Part shown: piece after piece, positions 28,365-37,622 of the stretch
How positions within the stretch are numbered: position 1 is the first letter of the stretch
How the letters are laid out: every line of letters begins with the position of its first letter
Assembly: GCF_022346605.1 (NCBI RefSeq)
Contig: NZ_JAKRNT010000001.1
Span: forward strand, 515,117-579,116
DNA length: 64,000 bases
Source of the DNA: Sporosarcina sp. ACRSL
GTDB lineage: Bacteria; Bacillota; Bacilli; Bacillales_A; Planococcaceae
Direction: 5' to 3'
Notes under the pieces: generated by a model
Seen by the model: only the letters and a program-made list of their open reading frames with translations
The model's database searches: none
What the model was told of the DNA's origin: nothing
Program-made: the position numbers and the translations under genes

Positions 28365-28973
28365 TTAGTAAGGTTTCTTCCAATGTGAATCCAAAGCAGC
28401 TAAATAATCAAGCCGTGGATTGAAACCTGCATGAATTTCTATGGATATCTCTTCCATTTCAGAGAGTGTAATAGATTTCCTTCCGCCTGCTATCATTCTT
28501 TCCCACTTTTTTTCGAAATACTCATAGGGAACTATAAAATAGCGGTCAAGAACTGTGAATTTGACTAATAGAAAAGCAATCCCCGCTTGCTCAGTCACTC
28601 TTTTCATATGCTCGACCTGATGCTCATGGATGTTTTGTAACGGGAATGAGGTCGTATTCTTTGTTTCCTTCGCTTCAAAATCAATGTATCTTCCATTCCA
28701 GACTCCATTATAGTCGGTAGTGGAAGGTGATCTGAAGTATGCTTCGGTTATAACAGCTGCGCTTCTGGCAGGATATTTCACATGTACGATTTGGATAGGG
28801 ACCGGCTTTTTATGGATGACTGCTTTATTGTTGGCCAAATAATATTCATTTGTTTCATTTAGTTCATCCTCTAATGTTTTCCCACGGTTGCTAAATGAAA
28901 GGTTTTTTTTATTCACTCGCGTTGAGCGTTGTGCCGGAACGTATTTTTTTCCGTTTGGGTATCGAATTGTCAT
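28365..28973 (-). CDS. recU: Holliday junction resolvase RecU
   Basis: 202 residues. Restriction-endonuclease-like fold with catalytic acidic/lysine residues in the segment [18 protein letters not shown] (D and E-x-K) and the N-terminal [10 protein letters not shown] typical of RecU. It resolves Holliday junctions in recombination and aids chromosome segregation. ATG 28973 is chosen because GAGGTGG lies 5 bases upstream; the GTG at 28982 falls in that site. Divergent from yppE. Confidence 0.95.
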   Translation of the reverse strand: MTIRYPNGKKYVPAQRSTRVNKKNLSFSNRGKTLEDELNETNEYYLANNKAVIHKKPVPIQIVHVKYPARSAAVITEAYFRSPSTTDYNGVWNGRYIDFEAKETKNTTSFPLQNIHEHQVEHMKRVTEQAGIAFLLVKFTVLDRYFIVPYEYFEKKWERMIAGGRKSITLSEMEEISIEIHAGFNPRLDYLAALDSHWKKPY

Positions 28974-29147
28974 GCCTACCACCTCGCAATTCCTATCATA
29001 CCATAATGATTGGACGGATTATCGCTGTAAAAGTTCCATAAAAATTGATAGGTAACATGTGCCAAGGAATGCACGTTCGTTAGGACTTGGTGTCCACGTG
29101 CAGTATTTGATAGACTATAGGAAAGACTTCGGAGAGGAAGAGATCGC

Positions 29148-29516
29148 TTGTTAACCTTAATAGAGAAAACGGAACAGCTCCTTTCTGTATGTGAAGAGTG
29201 CTTGAATAGACTGCCAGCCATGCGTGAATTGGATCGGGAGCCCGATTTTTTTTCAGAAGTGAAACCATATGCAGATACAAACCATAGATTGCTTGACGAC
29301 TGGACCGAGGAAATTAGAATGTGGATTCAGAATGAAAAGCCGAAGTATATCCATCTTCATCAAATTGAATTGTTAAACGATTCGATGAAACAATTCATTG
29401 TACAATCTTTTTACGCGAAGACAGGGAAGAAACGTTTTGTCCTTTCCATCAATTCCGCGACATACACATTGAGAACAGTTTTAGATGAATTGCGAAGTGA
29501 AGGAGGGGAGCATTGA
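29148..29516 (+). CDS. yppE: YppE, DUF1798 family protein
   Basis: 122-residue helical-bundle protein; the block KPKYIHLHQIELLNDSMKQFIVQSFYAKTGKKRF, read in part, matches the YppE/DUF1798 family in the recU-yprA region. Start is TTG at 29148, 8 bases after GGAGAGGAAG. No function is known. It overlaps mrfA by 1 base. Confidence 0.85.
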   Translation: MLTLIEKTEQLLSVCEECLNRLPAMRELDREPDFFSEVKPYADTNHRLLDDWTEEIRMWIQNEKPKYIHLHQIELLNDSMKQFIVQSFYAKTGKKRFVLSINSATYTLRTVLDELRSEGGEH

Positions 29517-31795
29517 TGATAAAGACAAGCGTTCGGGAAACTGTTGATCGTATTTTATCCGACTCTGAACTATCTCCCAATATACGTCACTATGAAAAGA
29601 TTGAAGGGAAATCTGCCGTATATGCCCCGTTTCCGGAACAACTTCATCCTTCCATTGTGAAGGCGTTAGCGGAAAAAGGTATTGAACGCTTATACAGTCA
29701 TCAGCGAGAAGCATTCGATTTTGCGACAACAGGAAATTCAATAACAGCTGTAACGCCTACTGCTTCCGGGAAATCACTATGCTATCACTTGCCTGTCTTG
29801 CAAAGTATTTTAGAGGATGATTCATCACGTGCACTTTATCTGTTTCCAACGAAAGCACTCGCACAAGATCAGTTGGCAGATTTACATGAATTAATAGAAG
29901 CGAGCGGTGAAACAATTCTAAGCTACACATATGATGGTGATACAGCCCCTGGACTGCGTACGAAAGTGCGGAAATCAGGGCATATCGTTTTGACCAACCC
30001 CGATATGCTGCATTCCGGCATCTTGCCACATCATACGAAATGGGTATCCTTATTCGAAAATTTGAAGTATATCATCGTAGACGAATTGCATACGTATAAA
30101 GGAGTTTTCGGAAGCCATGTTGCACATGTTTTGAGAAGATTGAAGCGCATTTGCAATTATTATGGATGCGACCCGACTTTCATCTGTACATCCGCAACAA
30201 TTGCAAATCCGAAAGAGCTTGCCGAGACGTTGACAAATACTCCAATGCGTCTCATCTCCAATAACGGTGCTCCTTCAGGAGTTAAGCATTTTATTTTCTA
30301 TAATCCACCGGTCGTCCATAAGACGTTTGGCATCCGGCGCAGCGCAATTCTTGAAGTGCGGGATATCGCTTCATTCTTATACCGGGAGGGCATCCAAACG
30401 ATCATCTTTGCAAAAAGCAGAGTGCGCGTCGAGATGCTAGTTACGTATATGAAGGAATTGACGAAGAAAAAACTGTTTGACGAGACGATCATGGGCTATC
30501 GTGGCGGCTATTTACCATCCGAAAGACGAAAAATCGAAAAAAGGTTGCGGGACGGTGAAATTAGAACGGTCGTCAGCACGAACGCACTAGAGCTAGGAAT
30601 TGATATCGGCCAATTACAAGCTTGTATTATGACCGGTTACCCTGGAAATATCGCTAGCGCGTATCAACAGGCTGGCAGAGCAGGAAGAAGACAGGATGAC
30701 GCTTTAATCATTTACGTTGCACAATCGATGGCGCTCGACCAATACATTATCGAACATCCTGAATACTTGTTGGGACAAACACCTGAAGAAGCTCGTATTC
30801 ATCCAGATAATATGCTTATCCTGATGGATCATTTGAAATGTGCATCATTTGAATTGCCCTTTACGATGACGGAAACATATGGGGAGTTCGAAGTACAGGA
30901 ACTGCTTGCCTTTTTGGAGAGCGAGGGCGTACTTGTCAAAACGTCCGATAAGTGGCATTGGATGACGGACAGATTCCCCGCAAGCGAAATCAGTTTACGC
31001 TCCGCTTCACAGGAAAATGTCGTCATTATCGACAAAACGATTCCGAAAGGGACAGTCGTAATCGGTGAGATGGATCGATATAGTGCCATGACGTTGTTGC
31101 ACGAAGAGGCGATCTATATCCATCAAGGGAAGCAATATCAAGTCGAGATGCTAGATTGGGAAGAAAAAAAGGCGTACGTGACAGAAGTAGACGTAGATTA
31201 TTATACCGATGCTAATTTAGCGGTTGAATTGAAAGTGATTAGTGAAGATGATTTCAAGCATGTAGGGGATGCTTCTGTCGCTTACGGAGATATTGCAGTG
31301 TTGGCGATTCCTACTATTTTCAAGAAGATCCGTTTCGATACGCACGACAATATCGGATCCGGTCCAATTTCGCTGCCCGCAGAGGAGCTGCATACTTCAT
31401 CGACTTGGTATTCGTTCGACACACCGGTCGGGTGGAAGGAATCCGATTTGACGGATGCGCTGACAGGCGCTGCATATGCAATTCAATCATTCATTCCGTT
31501 ATTTGTGCGATGTGATCGGTCGGATATCCATGTCGTCCCACAAGTGAAGGCGATTCATACAGGAAAACCAACACTGTTCATATATGACAGTTATCCTGGA
31601 GGCATTGGCTTAAGTGAGAAGATTTTTAGTCGTTGGGATGAATTACTACGAAAGGCTGCCGAACATGTACGCGGTTGCCATTGTGAAAACGGATGTCCCG
31701 TCTGTATAGGCGCGCAGGAAGAAGGAATCCGGATGAAACAGGATGTCATAACCCTTCTGCAAGCTCTTGTTGGGGGGAAAACCGATGTCATATGA
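29516..31795 (+). CDS. mrfA: MrfA (YprA), DEAD/DEAH-box DNA helicase
   Basis: 759-residue superfamily-2 helicase: motif I TPTASGKS (about residue 82), motif II DELH, and the helicase C block with EKRLRDGEIRTVVSTNALELGID and QQAGRAGRR. The C-terminal DUF1998-type domain ends with a four-cysteine zinc motif (CHCENGCPVC). In B. subtilis YprA/MrfA and YprB/MrfB act together in a UvrABC-independent pathway for mitomycin C damage. Start 29516 follows AGGAGGGGAG; it overlaps yppE and mrfB at its ends. Confidence 0.93.
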   Translation: MIKTSVRETVDRILSDSELSPNIRHYEKIEGKSAVYAPFPEQLHPSIVKALAEKGIERLYSHQREAFDFATTGNSITAVTPTASGKSLCYHLPVLQSILEDDSSRALYLFPTKALAQDQLADLHELIEASGETILSYTYDGDTAPGLRTKVRKSGHIVLTNPDMLHSGILPHHTKWVSLFENLKYIIVDELHTYKGVFGSHVAHVLRRLKRICNYYGCDPTFICTSATIANPKELAETLTNTPMRLISNNGAPSGVKHFIFYNPPVVHKTFGIRRSAILEVRDIASFLYREGIQTIIFAKSRVRVEMLVTYMKELTKKKLFDETIMGYRGGYLPSERRKIEKRLRDGEIRTVVSTNALELGIDIGQLQACIMTGYPGNIASAYQQAGRAGRRQDDALIIYVAQSMALDQYIIEHPEYLLGQTPEEARIHPDNMLILMDHLKCASFELPFTMTETYGEFEVQELLAFLESEGVLVKTSDKWHWMTDRFPASEISLRSASQENVVIIDKTIPKGTVVIGEMDRYSAMTLLHEEAIYIHQGKQYQVEMLDWEEKKAYVTEVDVDYYTDANLAVELKVISEDDFKHVGDASVAYGDIAVLAIPTIFKKIRFDTHDNIGSGPISLPAEELHTSSTWYSFDTPVGWKESDLTDALTGAAYAIQSFIPLFVRCDRSDIHVVPQVKAIHTGKPTLFIYDSYPGGIGLSEKIFSRWDELLRKAAEHVRGCHCENGCPVCIGAQEEGIRMKQDVITLLQALVGGKTDVI

Positions 31796-33053
31796 AGCTA
31801 AAATGATGGCTATGAAGAAGCTATTGAAAAAGAAAGCTCCTGAAGCCGAAAAAAAAGCTAATGATTCACCGAAACGTCAAACGCCACCACCCCCGCCTTA
31901 TGAAAAAAAATGGCTCGCTGCGGGATTAACAAAAGAGGAAAATGAATACGGCGTCGTCTATAAGCGGACAGTCGTCTATGAACCGCACCATCAACATGGG
32001 AAGTACACACTTTCCGGGTTATTGGATACAGTGGAAAGATGGCGCGAGTCTCAGGAAATACATCCCCTCGCCCCGGACTTTAAACAGCCACTCGTTTTTT
32101 TTGATACAGAGACAACTGGACTAAAAGGCACCGGCACACTCATCTTTCTTATGGGCTTTATTGAATATACGGAAGATGCATTTACATTGACGCAATATGT
32201 ATTGCCTGGACCGGATCACGAAGCCGCATTCTTGTATGCTTCAAAACTATGGAAAACACCGATGTCGATTGTCATGTATAATGGAAAGAGTTTCGATATG
32301 CCACAAGTACAAACGAGATGGACTATGAACAAGGATTCCTTACCTAAGTTGCTGAAGCATACGGAAATCGATCTGCTACATGGATCGAAAAGAATTTGGA
32401 AAAATGAAATGGATACATTCAAATTGACTGCAGTCGAGGAAGAGCAGCTCGGTTTTTACCGTGAAGGTGATATTCCCGGCCACATGGCGCCAATTATTTA
32501 TCAGGACGCTGTAAAAAACGGTCGAGCTGAATTGCTCATGAAAGTCCTACTTCATAATGAATGGGATATTCTTTCCCTTGTCACTCTTTATATTCGTTCA
32601 ACGGACCTTCTATTGCAAGGTGATGCGTTTTCATCCGCGAATGCGCAAACGAATATTGGGAAATGGTATACGGATTTGAAATCTTTTAGCCGCAGTAAAG
32701 ATGTCCTCATGGATGTCATTGCAGAATACGGGACTGAGGAGCCGAGGGCACATTTTCATATCGGATTCCTTTTGAAGAAGGAAGGACGGTATACAGAAGC
32801 AATTGAATCATTTACAATTGCCGCTGCCGGTTTGAAAGGAAGAGAAAGAATCATTGCCTTTGAGGAATTAGCGAAGCTGTTCGAACATAAAATGAAGGAG
32901 CCGAAAAAAGCTCTTCATTATACAAAAGAGGCGATTCGGTATTTGAAGCACGAAACAGATGTGACAAACCGTTTCAAAGCCCGAATGGGAAATGAATTCA
33001 CTCATAGGGAAATAAGATTGCAAAAGAAGCTATTTCCCGGGGAAGCGCAGTAA
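31785..33053 (+). CDS. mrfB: MrfB (YprB), DEDDh exonuclease with TPR-like tail
   Basis: 422 residues. An RNase H-fold exonuclease domain (about 95-265) has the DEDDh start FFDTETTGLKGTGTL, the second motif NGKSFDMP, and a third acidic motif in NEWDILSLVTLY; the C-terminal ~130 residues form TPR-like helices. Partner of the helicase MrfA, with which it overlaps by 11 bases. Start 31785 follows GGGGGG. Confidence 0.92.
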   Translation: MSYEAKMMAMKKLLKKKAPEAEKKANDSPKRQTPPPPPYEKKWLAAGLTKEENEYGVVYKRTVVYEPHHQHGKYTLSGLLDTVERWRESQEIHPLAPDFKQPLVFFDTETTGLKGTGTLIFLMGFIEYTEDAFTLTQYVLPGPDHEAAFLYASKLWKTPMSIVMYNGKSFDMPQVQTRWTMNKDSLPKLLKHTEIDLLHGSKRIWKNEMDTFKLTAVEEEQLGFYREGDIPGHMAPIIYQDAVKNGRAELLMKVLLHNEWDILSLVTLYIRSTDLLLQGDAFSSANAQTNIGKWYTDLKSFSRSKDVLMDVIAEYGTEEPRAHFHIGFLLKKEGRYTEAIESFTIAAAGLKGRERIIAFEELAKLFEHKMKEPKKALHYTKEAIRYLKHETDVTNRFKARMGNEFTHREIRLQKKLFPGEAQ

Positions 33054-33151
33054 CCGACAAAATCCGGCTTTACCGGCAAAATAGTAAGACAAGGTTGTAC
33101 AAAATATGCTATACTTGCGACATGTAAACATTGATGGAAGGGCGTCATTTT

Positions 33152-33448
33152 ATGGAAATAAAACTTGATTCGAAAACAATTCTTGAAAAAGAGTTCAAAA
33201 CAGGTTTACGCGGGTATAATCAAGAAGACGTAGATCTTTTTCTCGATCAGGTCATTCAGGATTACGAAGCGTTTAAGAAAATAATTTCTGAATTGCGAAT
33301 GGAAAATGAAAAGCTGAAGGATGAACTCGCTTCTGCGGCCAAACGTCCAGTTACAACGAATGCAAATACAACAAACTTTGATTTGTTGAAACGGATTTCC
33401 AATTTGGAAAAGCACGTATTCGGCAGCAAACTGTACGATCACGAATAA
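33152..33448 (+). CDS. gpsB: Cell-division regulator GpsB
   Basis: 98-residue DivIVA-like coiled-coil protein that guides PBP1 between septum and side wall. The N-terminal membrane-contact/PBP-binding block [26 protein letters not shown] and the C-terminal [14 protein letters not shown] hexamerisation motif are typical. The start at 33152 aligns with known GpsB. The adjacent TATACT near 33110 may be its -10. Its own gene partner ponA lies 5 kb upstream. Confidence 0.95.
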   Translation: MEIKLDSKTILEKEFKTGLRGYNQEDVDLFLDQVIQDYEAFKKIISELRMENEKLKDELASAAKRPVTTNANTTNFDLLKRISNLEKHVFGSKLYDHE

Positions 33449-33478
33449 GTGGGTCCGTTGATTACTTCAAAGAAATCA

Positions 33479-33507
33479 TTGATTTTTGTCGAAAAATGAA
33501 GTATACT
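33479..33507 (+). promoter_or_regulatory. Promoter of rnpB
   Basis: TTGATT (33479-33484), 17-base spacer, TATACT (33502-33507). The start of the RNase P RNA is 8 bases downstream, exactly where transcription should begin. Confidence 0.75.
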
Positions 33508-33514
33508 AATAAGA

Positions 33515-33919
33515 CCATAGCGTGAATTCAGGTAATCGCTGCAACGTCAAGTTGTAGAGGAAAGTCCATGCTCGCACGGTTCTGAGATGACCGTAGTGTT
33601 CGTGCTCGGCGAAAAAATAAGCCGGGGCTTTGCGCAATGCGCATTGACGGCGGGGATAAATCCTAAGTGTGCGTCGCACATATGGATGAGGTCCCCTGAA
33701 AAGTGCCACAGTGACGTAGCTAATCCGGAAACGGATTAGATGGAACGCGGTAAACCCCACGAGCGAGAAACCCAAATTATGGTAGGGGCACTCTTCTGAA
33801 GGAATTGAACAGATGAAGGGACAGACAATGTCTGTAGATAGATGATTACCACCCTAAGTACGAGGCGCAAGCCGTTTGAGTACACGGGAACAAAACATGG
33901 CTTATCGAATTTACGATGG
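33515..33919 (+). ncRNA. rnpB: RNase P RNA, type B
   Basis: Catalytic RNA that matures tRNA 5' ends. The sequence contains the universal blocks GAGGAAAGTCCATGCTCGCA, the CR elements AAAGTGCCACAGTGACG and GGTAAACCCCACGAGCGAG, the GTAGATAGATGATTACC block and the terminal GGAACAAAACATGGCTTAT. The P1 stem pairs CCATAGCGTGAATTC (33515-33529) with GAATTTACGATGG (33907-33919). Length ~405 and the order of blocks match the Bacillus (B) type. Neighbouring gpsB and ypsC agree with the B. subtilis location. Confidence 0.97.
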
Positions 33920-33937
33920 TTACAACACATAACAATC

Positions 33938-33972
33938 AATGCTCTCCTTCACGTTTGGAGAGCATTTCTTCA
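33938..33972 (+). terminator. Terminator of rnpB
   Basis: 10-bp stem AATGCTCTCC / GGAGAGCATT, 9-base loop, followed by TTCTTC. Confidence 0.8.
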
Positions 33973-34058
33973 TTGTTGGGGAAATTAATTGATAATAATC
34001 ACACAGACTACATAAAAGTATGCAACTTGTAGGGGTTAAAGATTAAGGATTACGTCTA

Positions 34059-34303
34059 GGATTGAAGCGAAAGGCGGCGACTCCTGCGAACGCCGTCACG
34101 AAGAACGGCGTTTGCGAGTAAAAGCGTAGCGTTACGAGCACATCTTGAACTAGCCGTCACGCAGAACGGCGTTTGCGAGCAGGCTGCGAGCAGGCTGCCT
34201 TAATTTCTGCAAAGAGCGCAGAAATTAAGGCAAATCGAACCCTTCGCTGTTCGATTGGCTCAGCGCTCGCCCGCGGAAAGCGTCCGCCTGTAGCGGAAAT
34301 CCG
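34059..34303 (+). repeat. Intergenic repeat, copy C, expanded by nested palindromes
   Basis: The outer parts match the repeat family (AAGGCGGCGACTCCTGCG at the left, CCCGCGGAAAGCGTCCGCCTG and AGCGGAAAT at the right), but the middle is enlarged to ~245 bases. It holds two near-copies of GCCGTCACG(A/C)AGAACGGCG(TTTGCGAG), a doubled GAGCAGGCTGC, and the perfect stem TTAATTTCTGC / GCAGAAATTAA near 34200-34228. No protein is encoded. It lies between rnpB and ypsC, 34 bases before the latter. Confidence 0.7.
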
Positions 34304-34336
34304 GGTATCCCATCCTAGAATTGGAGTTGAAACTAC

Positions 34337-35464
34337 ATGACGAACTATAAATTAGTCGCCACATCCGCCATGGGGCTCGAATCAATCGTTGCGGATGAAG
34401 TGAAAGAACTGGGCTTCGAGACGAAAACCGACAACGGAAAAATCTACTTTGAAGGCGACGAAACAGCAATTGCCAAAACAAATATGTGGCTACGGGTTGC
34501 GGATCGAGTCCGTATCATCGTCGGCGAATTCACGGCCACAACATTCGATGAACTTTTTGAACAGACGAAGTCCCTTCCGTGGGAACAATACTTGCCAGTC
34601 GATGCAAAATTCCCAGTCGCAGGAAAATCGGTAAAATCTACTTTATACAGCACTCCCGATTGCCAGGCCATTGTGAAAAAAGCAATCGTGGAACGACTAA
34701 AATCGGCTTATGGCCGTATCGGATTTTTAGACGAAACAGGACCTCTATTTAAACTAGAAGTATCCATATTAAAGGATAAAGTAACGTTGACGATCGATTC
34801 GAGCGGTGCGGGCTTGCATAAGCGTGGCTATCGAGTCGGACAGGGGGAAGCACCGCTCAAGGAGACAATGGCTGCTGCCCTCGTCAAATTGACACGTTGG
34901 AATCCTGATCGGCCGTTTGTCGATCCGTTTTGTGGGTCAGGTACAATCGCAATTGAAGCCGCAATGATCGGCCAGCAAATAGCGCCCGGCTATAACCGTG
35001 ATTTCAGCAGCGAGCAATGGCCATGGTTGAAGCAGTCCATCTGGGACCGGATCAGGGAAGAGGCTGAAGACCTTGCAAATTATGATCAACCGCTTGACAT
35101 TACAGGATTCGATGTAGACCCTCGGATGATCAAAGTTGCCCAGCAAAATGCGGTTGAAGCAGGCTTCATGGATTTGATCCATTTCGAGCAACGGGATGTT
35201 AGAAATTTGACCGTCGAAGGTTTGAACGGTGTTCTTGTCGGCAATCCTCCTTATGGAGAACGTCTAGGAGAAATCGAAGAAGCTGAGGAACTTGCCCGGG
35301 TCATCGGCCATATAATGGAAAGGTATCCTTCATGGTCCGTCTACATGCTCTCTTCATTGGAAAACTTTGAGACAATGTATGGAAGAAAAGCTACAAAAAA
35401 AAGAAAATTGTTTAACGGATTTATTCGAACGGACTTTTATCAATATTGGGGTCAACGTGTATAA
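34337..35464 (+). CDS. ypsC: THUMP-domain 23S rRNA (guanine-N2) methyltransferase (RlmL/YpsC type)
   Basis: 375 residues: N-terminal ferredoxin-like and THUMP domain (about 1-155), then a Rossmann methyltransferase with DPFCGSGTIAIEAA (SAM loop, about residue 195) and the N2-G catalytic motif NPPYGERLG (about 305). Family members make m2G in 23S rRNA. The gene keeps its Bacillus place after rnpB. Near the end it has a lysine-rich KATKKRKLFNG block. Confidence 0.9.
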   Translation: MTNYKLVATSAMGLESIVADEVKELGFETKTDNGKIYFEGDETAIAKTNMWLRVADRVRIIVGEFTATTFDELFEQTKSLPWEQYLPVDAKFPVAGKSVKSTLYSTPDCQAIVKKAIVERLKSAYGRIGFLDETGPLFKLEVSILKDKVTLTIDSSGAGLHKRGYRVGQGEAPLKETMAAALVKLTRWNPDRPFVDPFCGSGTIAIEAAMIGQQIAPGYNRDFSSEQWPWLKQSIWDRIREEAEDLANYDQPLDITGFDVDPRMIKVAQQNAVEAGFMDLIHFEQRDVRNLTVEGLNGVLVGNPPYGERLGEIEEAEELARVIGHIMERYPSWSVYMLSSLENFETMYGRKATKKRKLFNGFIRTDFYQYWGQRV

Positions 35465-35475
35465 GACCTAACTAG

Positions 35476-35504
35476 ACGGAAGAGGTTCTACCTCTTCCGT
35501 TTCC
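35476..35504 (+). terminator. Terminator-like hairpin after ypsC
   Basis: Perfect 11-bp stem ACGGAAGAGGT / ACCTCTTCCGT with a 3-base loop; only a short T tail, so partial readthrough into ypvA is possible. Confidence 0.65.
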
Positions 35505-35531
35505 ATGTGCAAAAATGAAAGGGGAGCGCAA

Positions 35532-37448
35532 ATGAAAAGAAAGATGCCATTTTCATTGACAAAAGAAAAATCATTTTATGAATCCTTAAATGACTGGATT
35601 GGCGATACATTATATGACGATTTAACAGAAAAGGGATTCGAATGCAGAGACGAACAAATCTATATGGCATTTCAAATTGAACAAGCGCTGAAAGAGAAGA
35701 AAGTCCTTCTCGCGGAAGCTGGTGTCGGGACAGGAAAGACGATCGCATATCTATTGCCCGCGATTGCCTATGCGAGATACACGGGAAAACCGGCCCTCAT
35801 TTCTTGTGCGGATGAAACGTTAATTGATCAGCTTGTCAAAGAAGAAGGAGATATACGCAAAATAAGCGATGCCCTCCAAATTGATATTGACGTCCGACTC
35901 GCCAAAGCGAGGGATCAATATTTATGTCTGAAAAGGTTAGATGAAGCTGTAGATGCCTCGACAGAAGACTTTGCGGAAAATGTACAGAGAGGCTTGCCAG
36001 ACTTTGTCCACGGCAATGCATCACTACAATCGATCTTCCCATATGGGGAACGTTCGGATTATCCTTATTTGAACGATGAGCAATGGAAAATGATGAATTT
36101 CCATCCTGTCCAACAATGTGCAGCTTGTGATATACGAAATCGATGTGGGCAGACGATTCACCGGAATCATTATCGCGAAGCGGCTGACTTGATCATTTGC
36201 TCACATGATTTCTATATGGAACATATTTGGACGAAAGAATCGCGGAAGCGTCAAGGTCAAATGCCACTTCTTCCTGAAGTATCAATGATCGTGTTTGATG
36301 AAGGGCATCTCCTTGAATATTCTGCCCAGCGTGCACTCACGTACGAAGTCCAAAATAATACGTTGCTGAATTTACTTGAAAGAATCATGGTAGACGGTGT
36401 CCGGGAAGAGACGTTGCAATTGATGGAGCGCTTAATAGATATCCATGAACATTTCTTCCGTCTTCTGCGTACAGCAACGAAAGATAATGAGGATGAGCGA
36501 AAAGCGATCCGCAAAAACGGGGAAATCCTTTCCGCTGGAAGAGAAGCAATATCCATCTCAACCTCTTTACTGGAAGAGTTCGTATTTGAAGGTGAATTGT
36601 ATATCATTCCCGAATATGAGTTAAAAATGGTTGAGGAGTATTTGGAACAATATATTTATTCCATGGAACTATTTGTGTCTGAAAATGACGCAGTCGACTG
36701 GCTTGAAGATACCGAAGACGGCATGACGCTCATTATTATGCCTCGCCTCGTCACTGATATATTGAAAGAGAAGCTATTTTCTTCCAATATTCCAATCGTC
36801 TTTTCATCTGCAACTCTATCGGTCGCTCAAGATTTTTCGTATTTATTGGATAGTCTTGGCATCGAGGATTTTCTCTCGTTTTCAGTGGAATCGCCTTTCG
36901 ATTATGAAGAAAAGATGGAAGTCATCGTGGCCGATTTGGATGAAGGAGGAAAACCGGGATTTGTTCTGGAACTGTTGGAGGATCCGCAACAAACATTGTT
37001 GCTGTTCAAATCGGAACAGTCGATGAAGAGATTTATGGCGGAATTAAACGAAGAGCAGAGAAAAGGAATCGCTTTTGAGGGAGAACGTGAACTGTCATCG
37101 ATCATTCGAGATTTCCAGCAGAAAGAAATTCCAGTCCTTTGCTCGTATCATTTATGGGAAGGGCTTGATATTCCTCAAGACGCGCTAACTCGGGTCATCA
37201 TTTACGATCTGCCATTCCCACCCCACGATCCGCTATTCGACGCGCGTAGGAAGCATGCAGAAAATCCGTTTGAGGAAGTGGAATTGCCGTTTATGCTCCT
37301 ACGATTAAGGCAAGGTGCCGGGCGTCTCATCCGGACATCAGAAGATTCGGGGACTGTTCATATCCTTTTGGAAGGTTTCGAGCAGGAAATGAAGGATCTC
37401 ATTTCAGGGGTTTTTCCTGTGGAAGTCCAGACATTCGTTAAAAAATAA
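35532..37448 (+). CDS. ypvA: DinG/Rad3-like ATP-dependent helicase (YpvA)
   Basis: 638 residues. Walker A in EAGVGTGKTIAYLLP (about residue 65), a DEGH variant of the DEAH box in VFDEGHLLEYS, and C-terminal RLRQGAGRLIRTSED. Unlike the other DinG homologue in this window it has no exonuclease domain but has a cysteine set between motifs Ia and II (YLCLKR, then CAACDIRNRC), consistent with an XPD-type [4Fe-4S] cluster. Start 35532 follows AAAGGGGAG. Likely repair helicase; substrate unknown. Confidence 0.88.
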   Translation: MKRKMPFSLTKEKSFYESLNDWIGDTLYDDLTEKGFECRDEQIYMAFQIEQALKEKKVLLAEAGVGTGKTIAYLLPAIAYARYTGKPALISCADETLIDQLVKEEGDIRKISDALQIDIDVRLAKARDQYLCLKRLDEAVDASTEDFAENVQRGLPDFVHGNASLQSIFPYGERSDYPYLNDEQWKMMNFHPVQQCAACDIRNRCGQTIHRNHYREAADLIICSHDFYMEHIWTKESRKRQGQMPLLPEVSMIVFDEGHLLEYSAQRALTYEVQNNTLLNLLERIMVDGVREETLQLMERLIDIHEHFFRLLRTATKDNEDERKAIRKNGEILSAGREAISISTSLLEEFVFEGELYIIPEYELKMVEEYLEQYIYSMELFVSENDAVDWLEDTEDGMTLIIMPRLVTDILKEKLFSSNIPIVFSSATLSVAQDFSYLLDSLGIEDFLSFSVESPFDYEEKMEVIVADLDEGGKPGFVLELLEDPQQTLLLFKSEQSMKRFMAELNEEQRKGIAFEGERELSSIIRDFQQKEIPVLCSYHLWEGLDIPQDALTRVIIYDLPFPPHDPLFDARRKHAENPFEEVELPFMLLRLRQGAGRLIRTSEDSGTVHILLEGFEQEMKDLISGVFPVEVQTFVKK

Positions 37449-37455
37449 CTATGAT

Positions 37456-37502
37456 AAGCTGTCTTTAAGTGGGGAAACTCGATTAAAGACAGCTTTTACT
37501 TT
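37456..37502 (+). terminator. Terminator of ypvA
   Basis: 13-bp stem AAGCTGTCTTTAA / TTAAAGACAGCTT (37456-37468/37483-37495) followed by a T-rich tail. Confidence 0.88.
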
Positions 37503-37622
37503 TTACCGGTACTATTTGGTTGACGTGTATTCTTAATGCATAAACTCCGAATTTTCAATATAAATCGTTTGATAAAAGAAGATGGTATAGTAGATACAGA
37601 ATAAGAGGAAGGATCGAATGCA

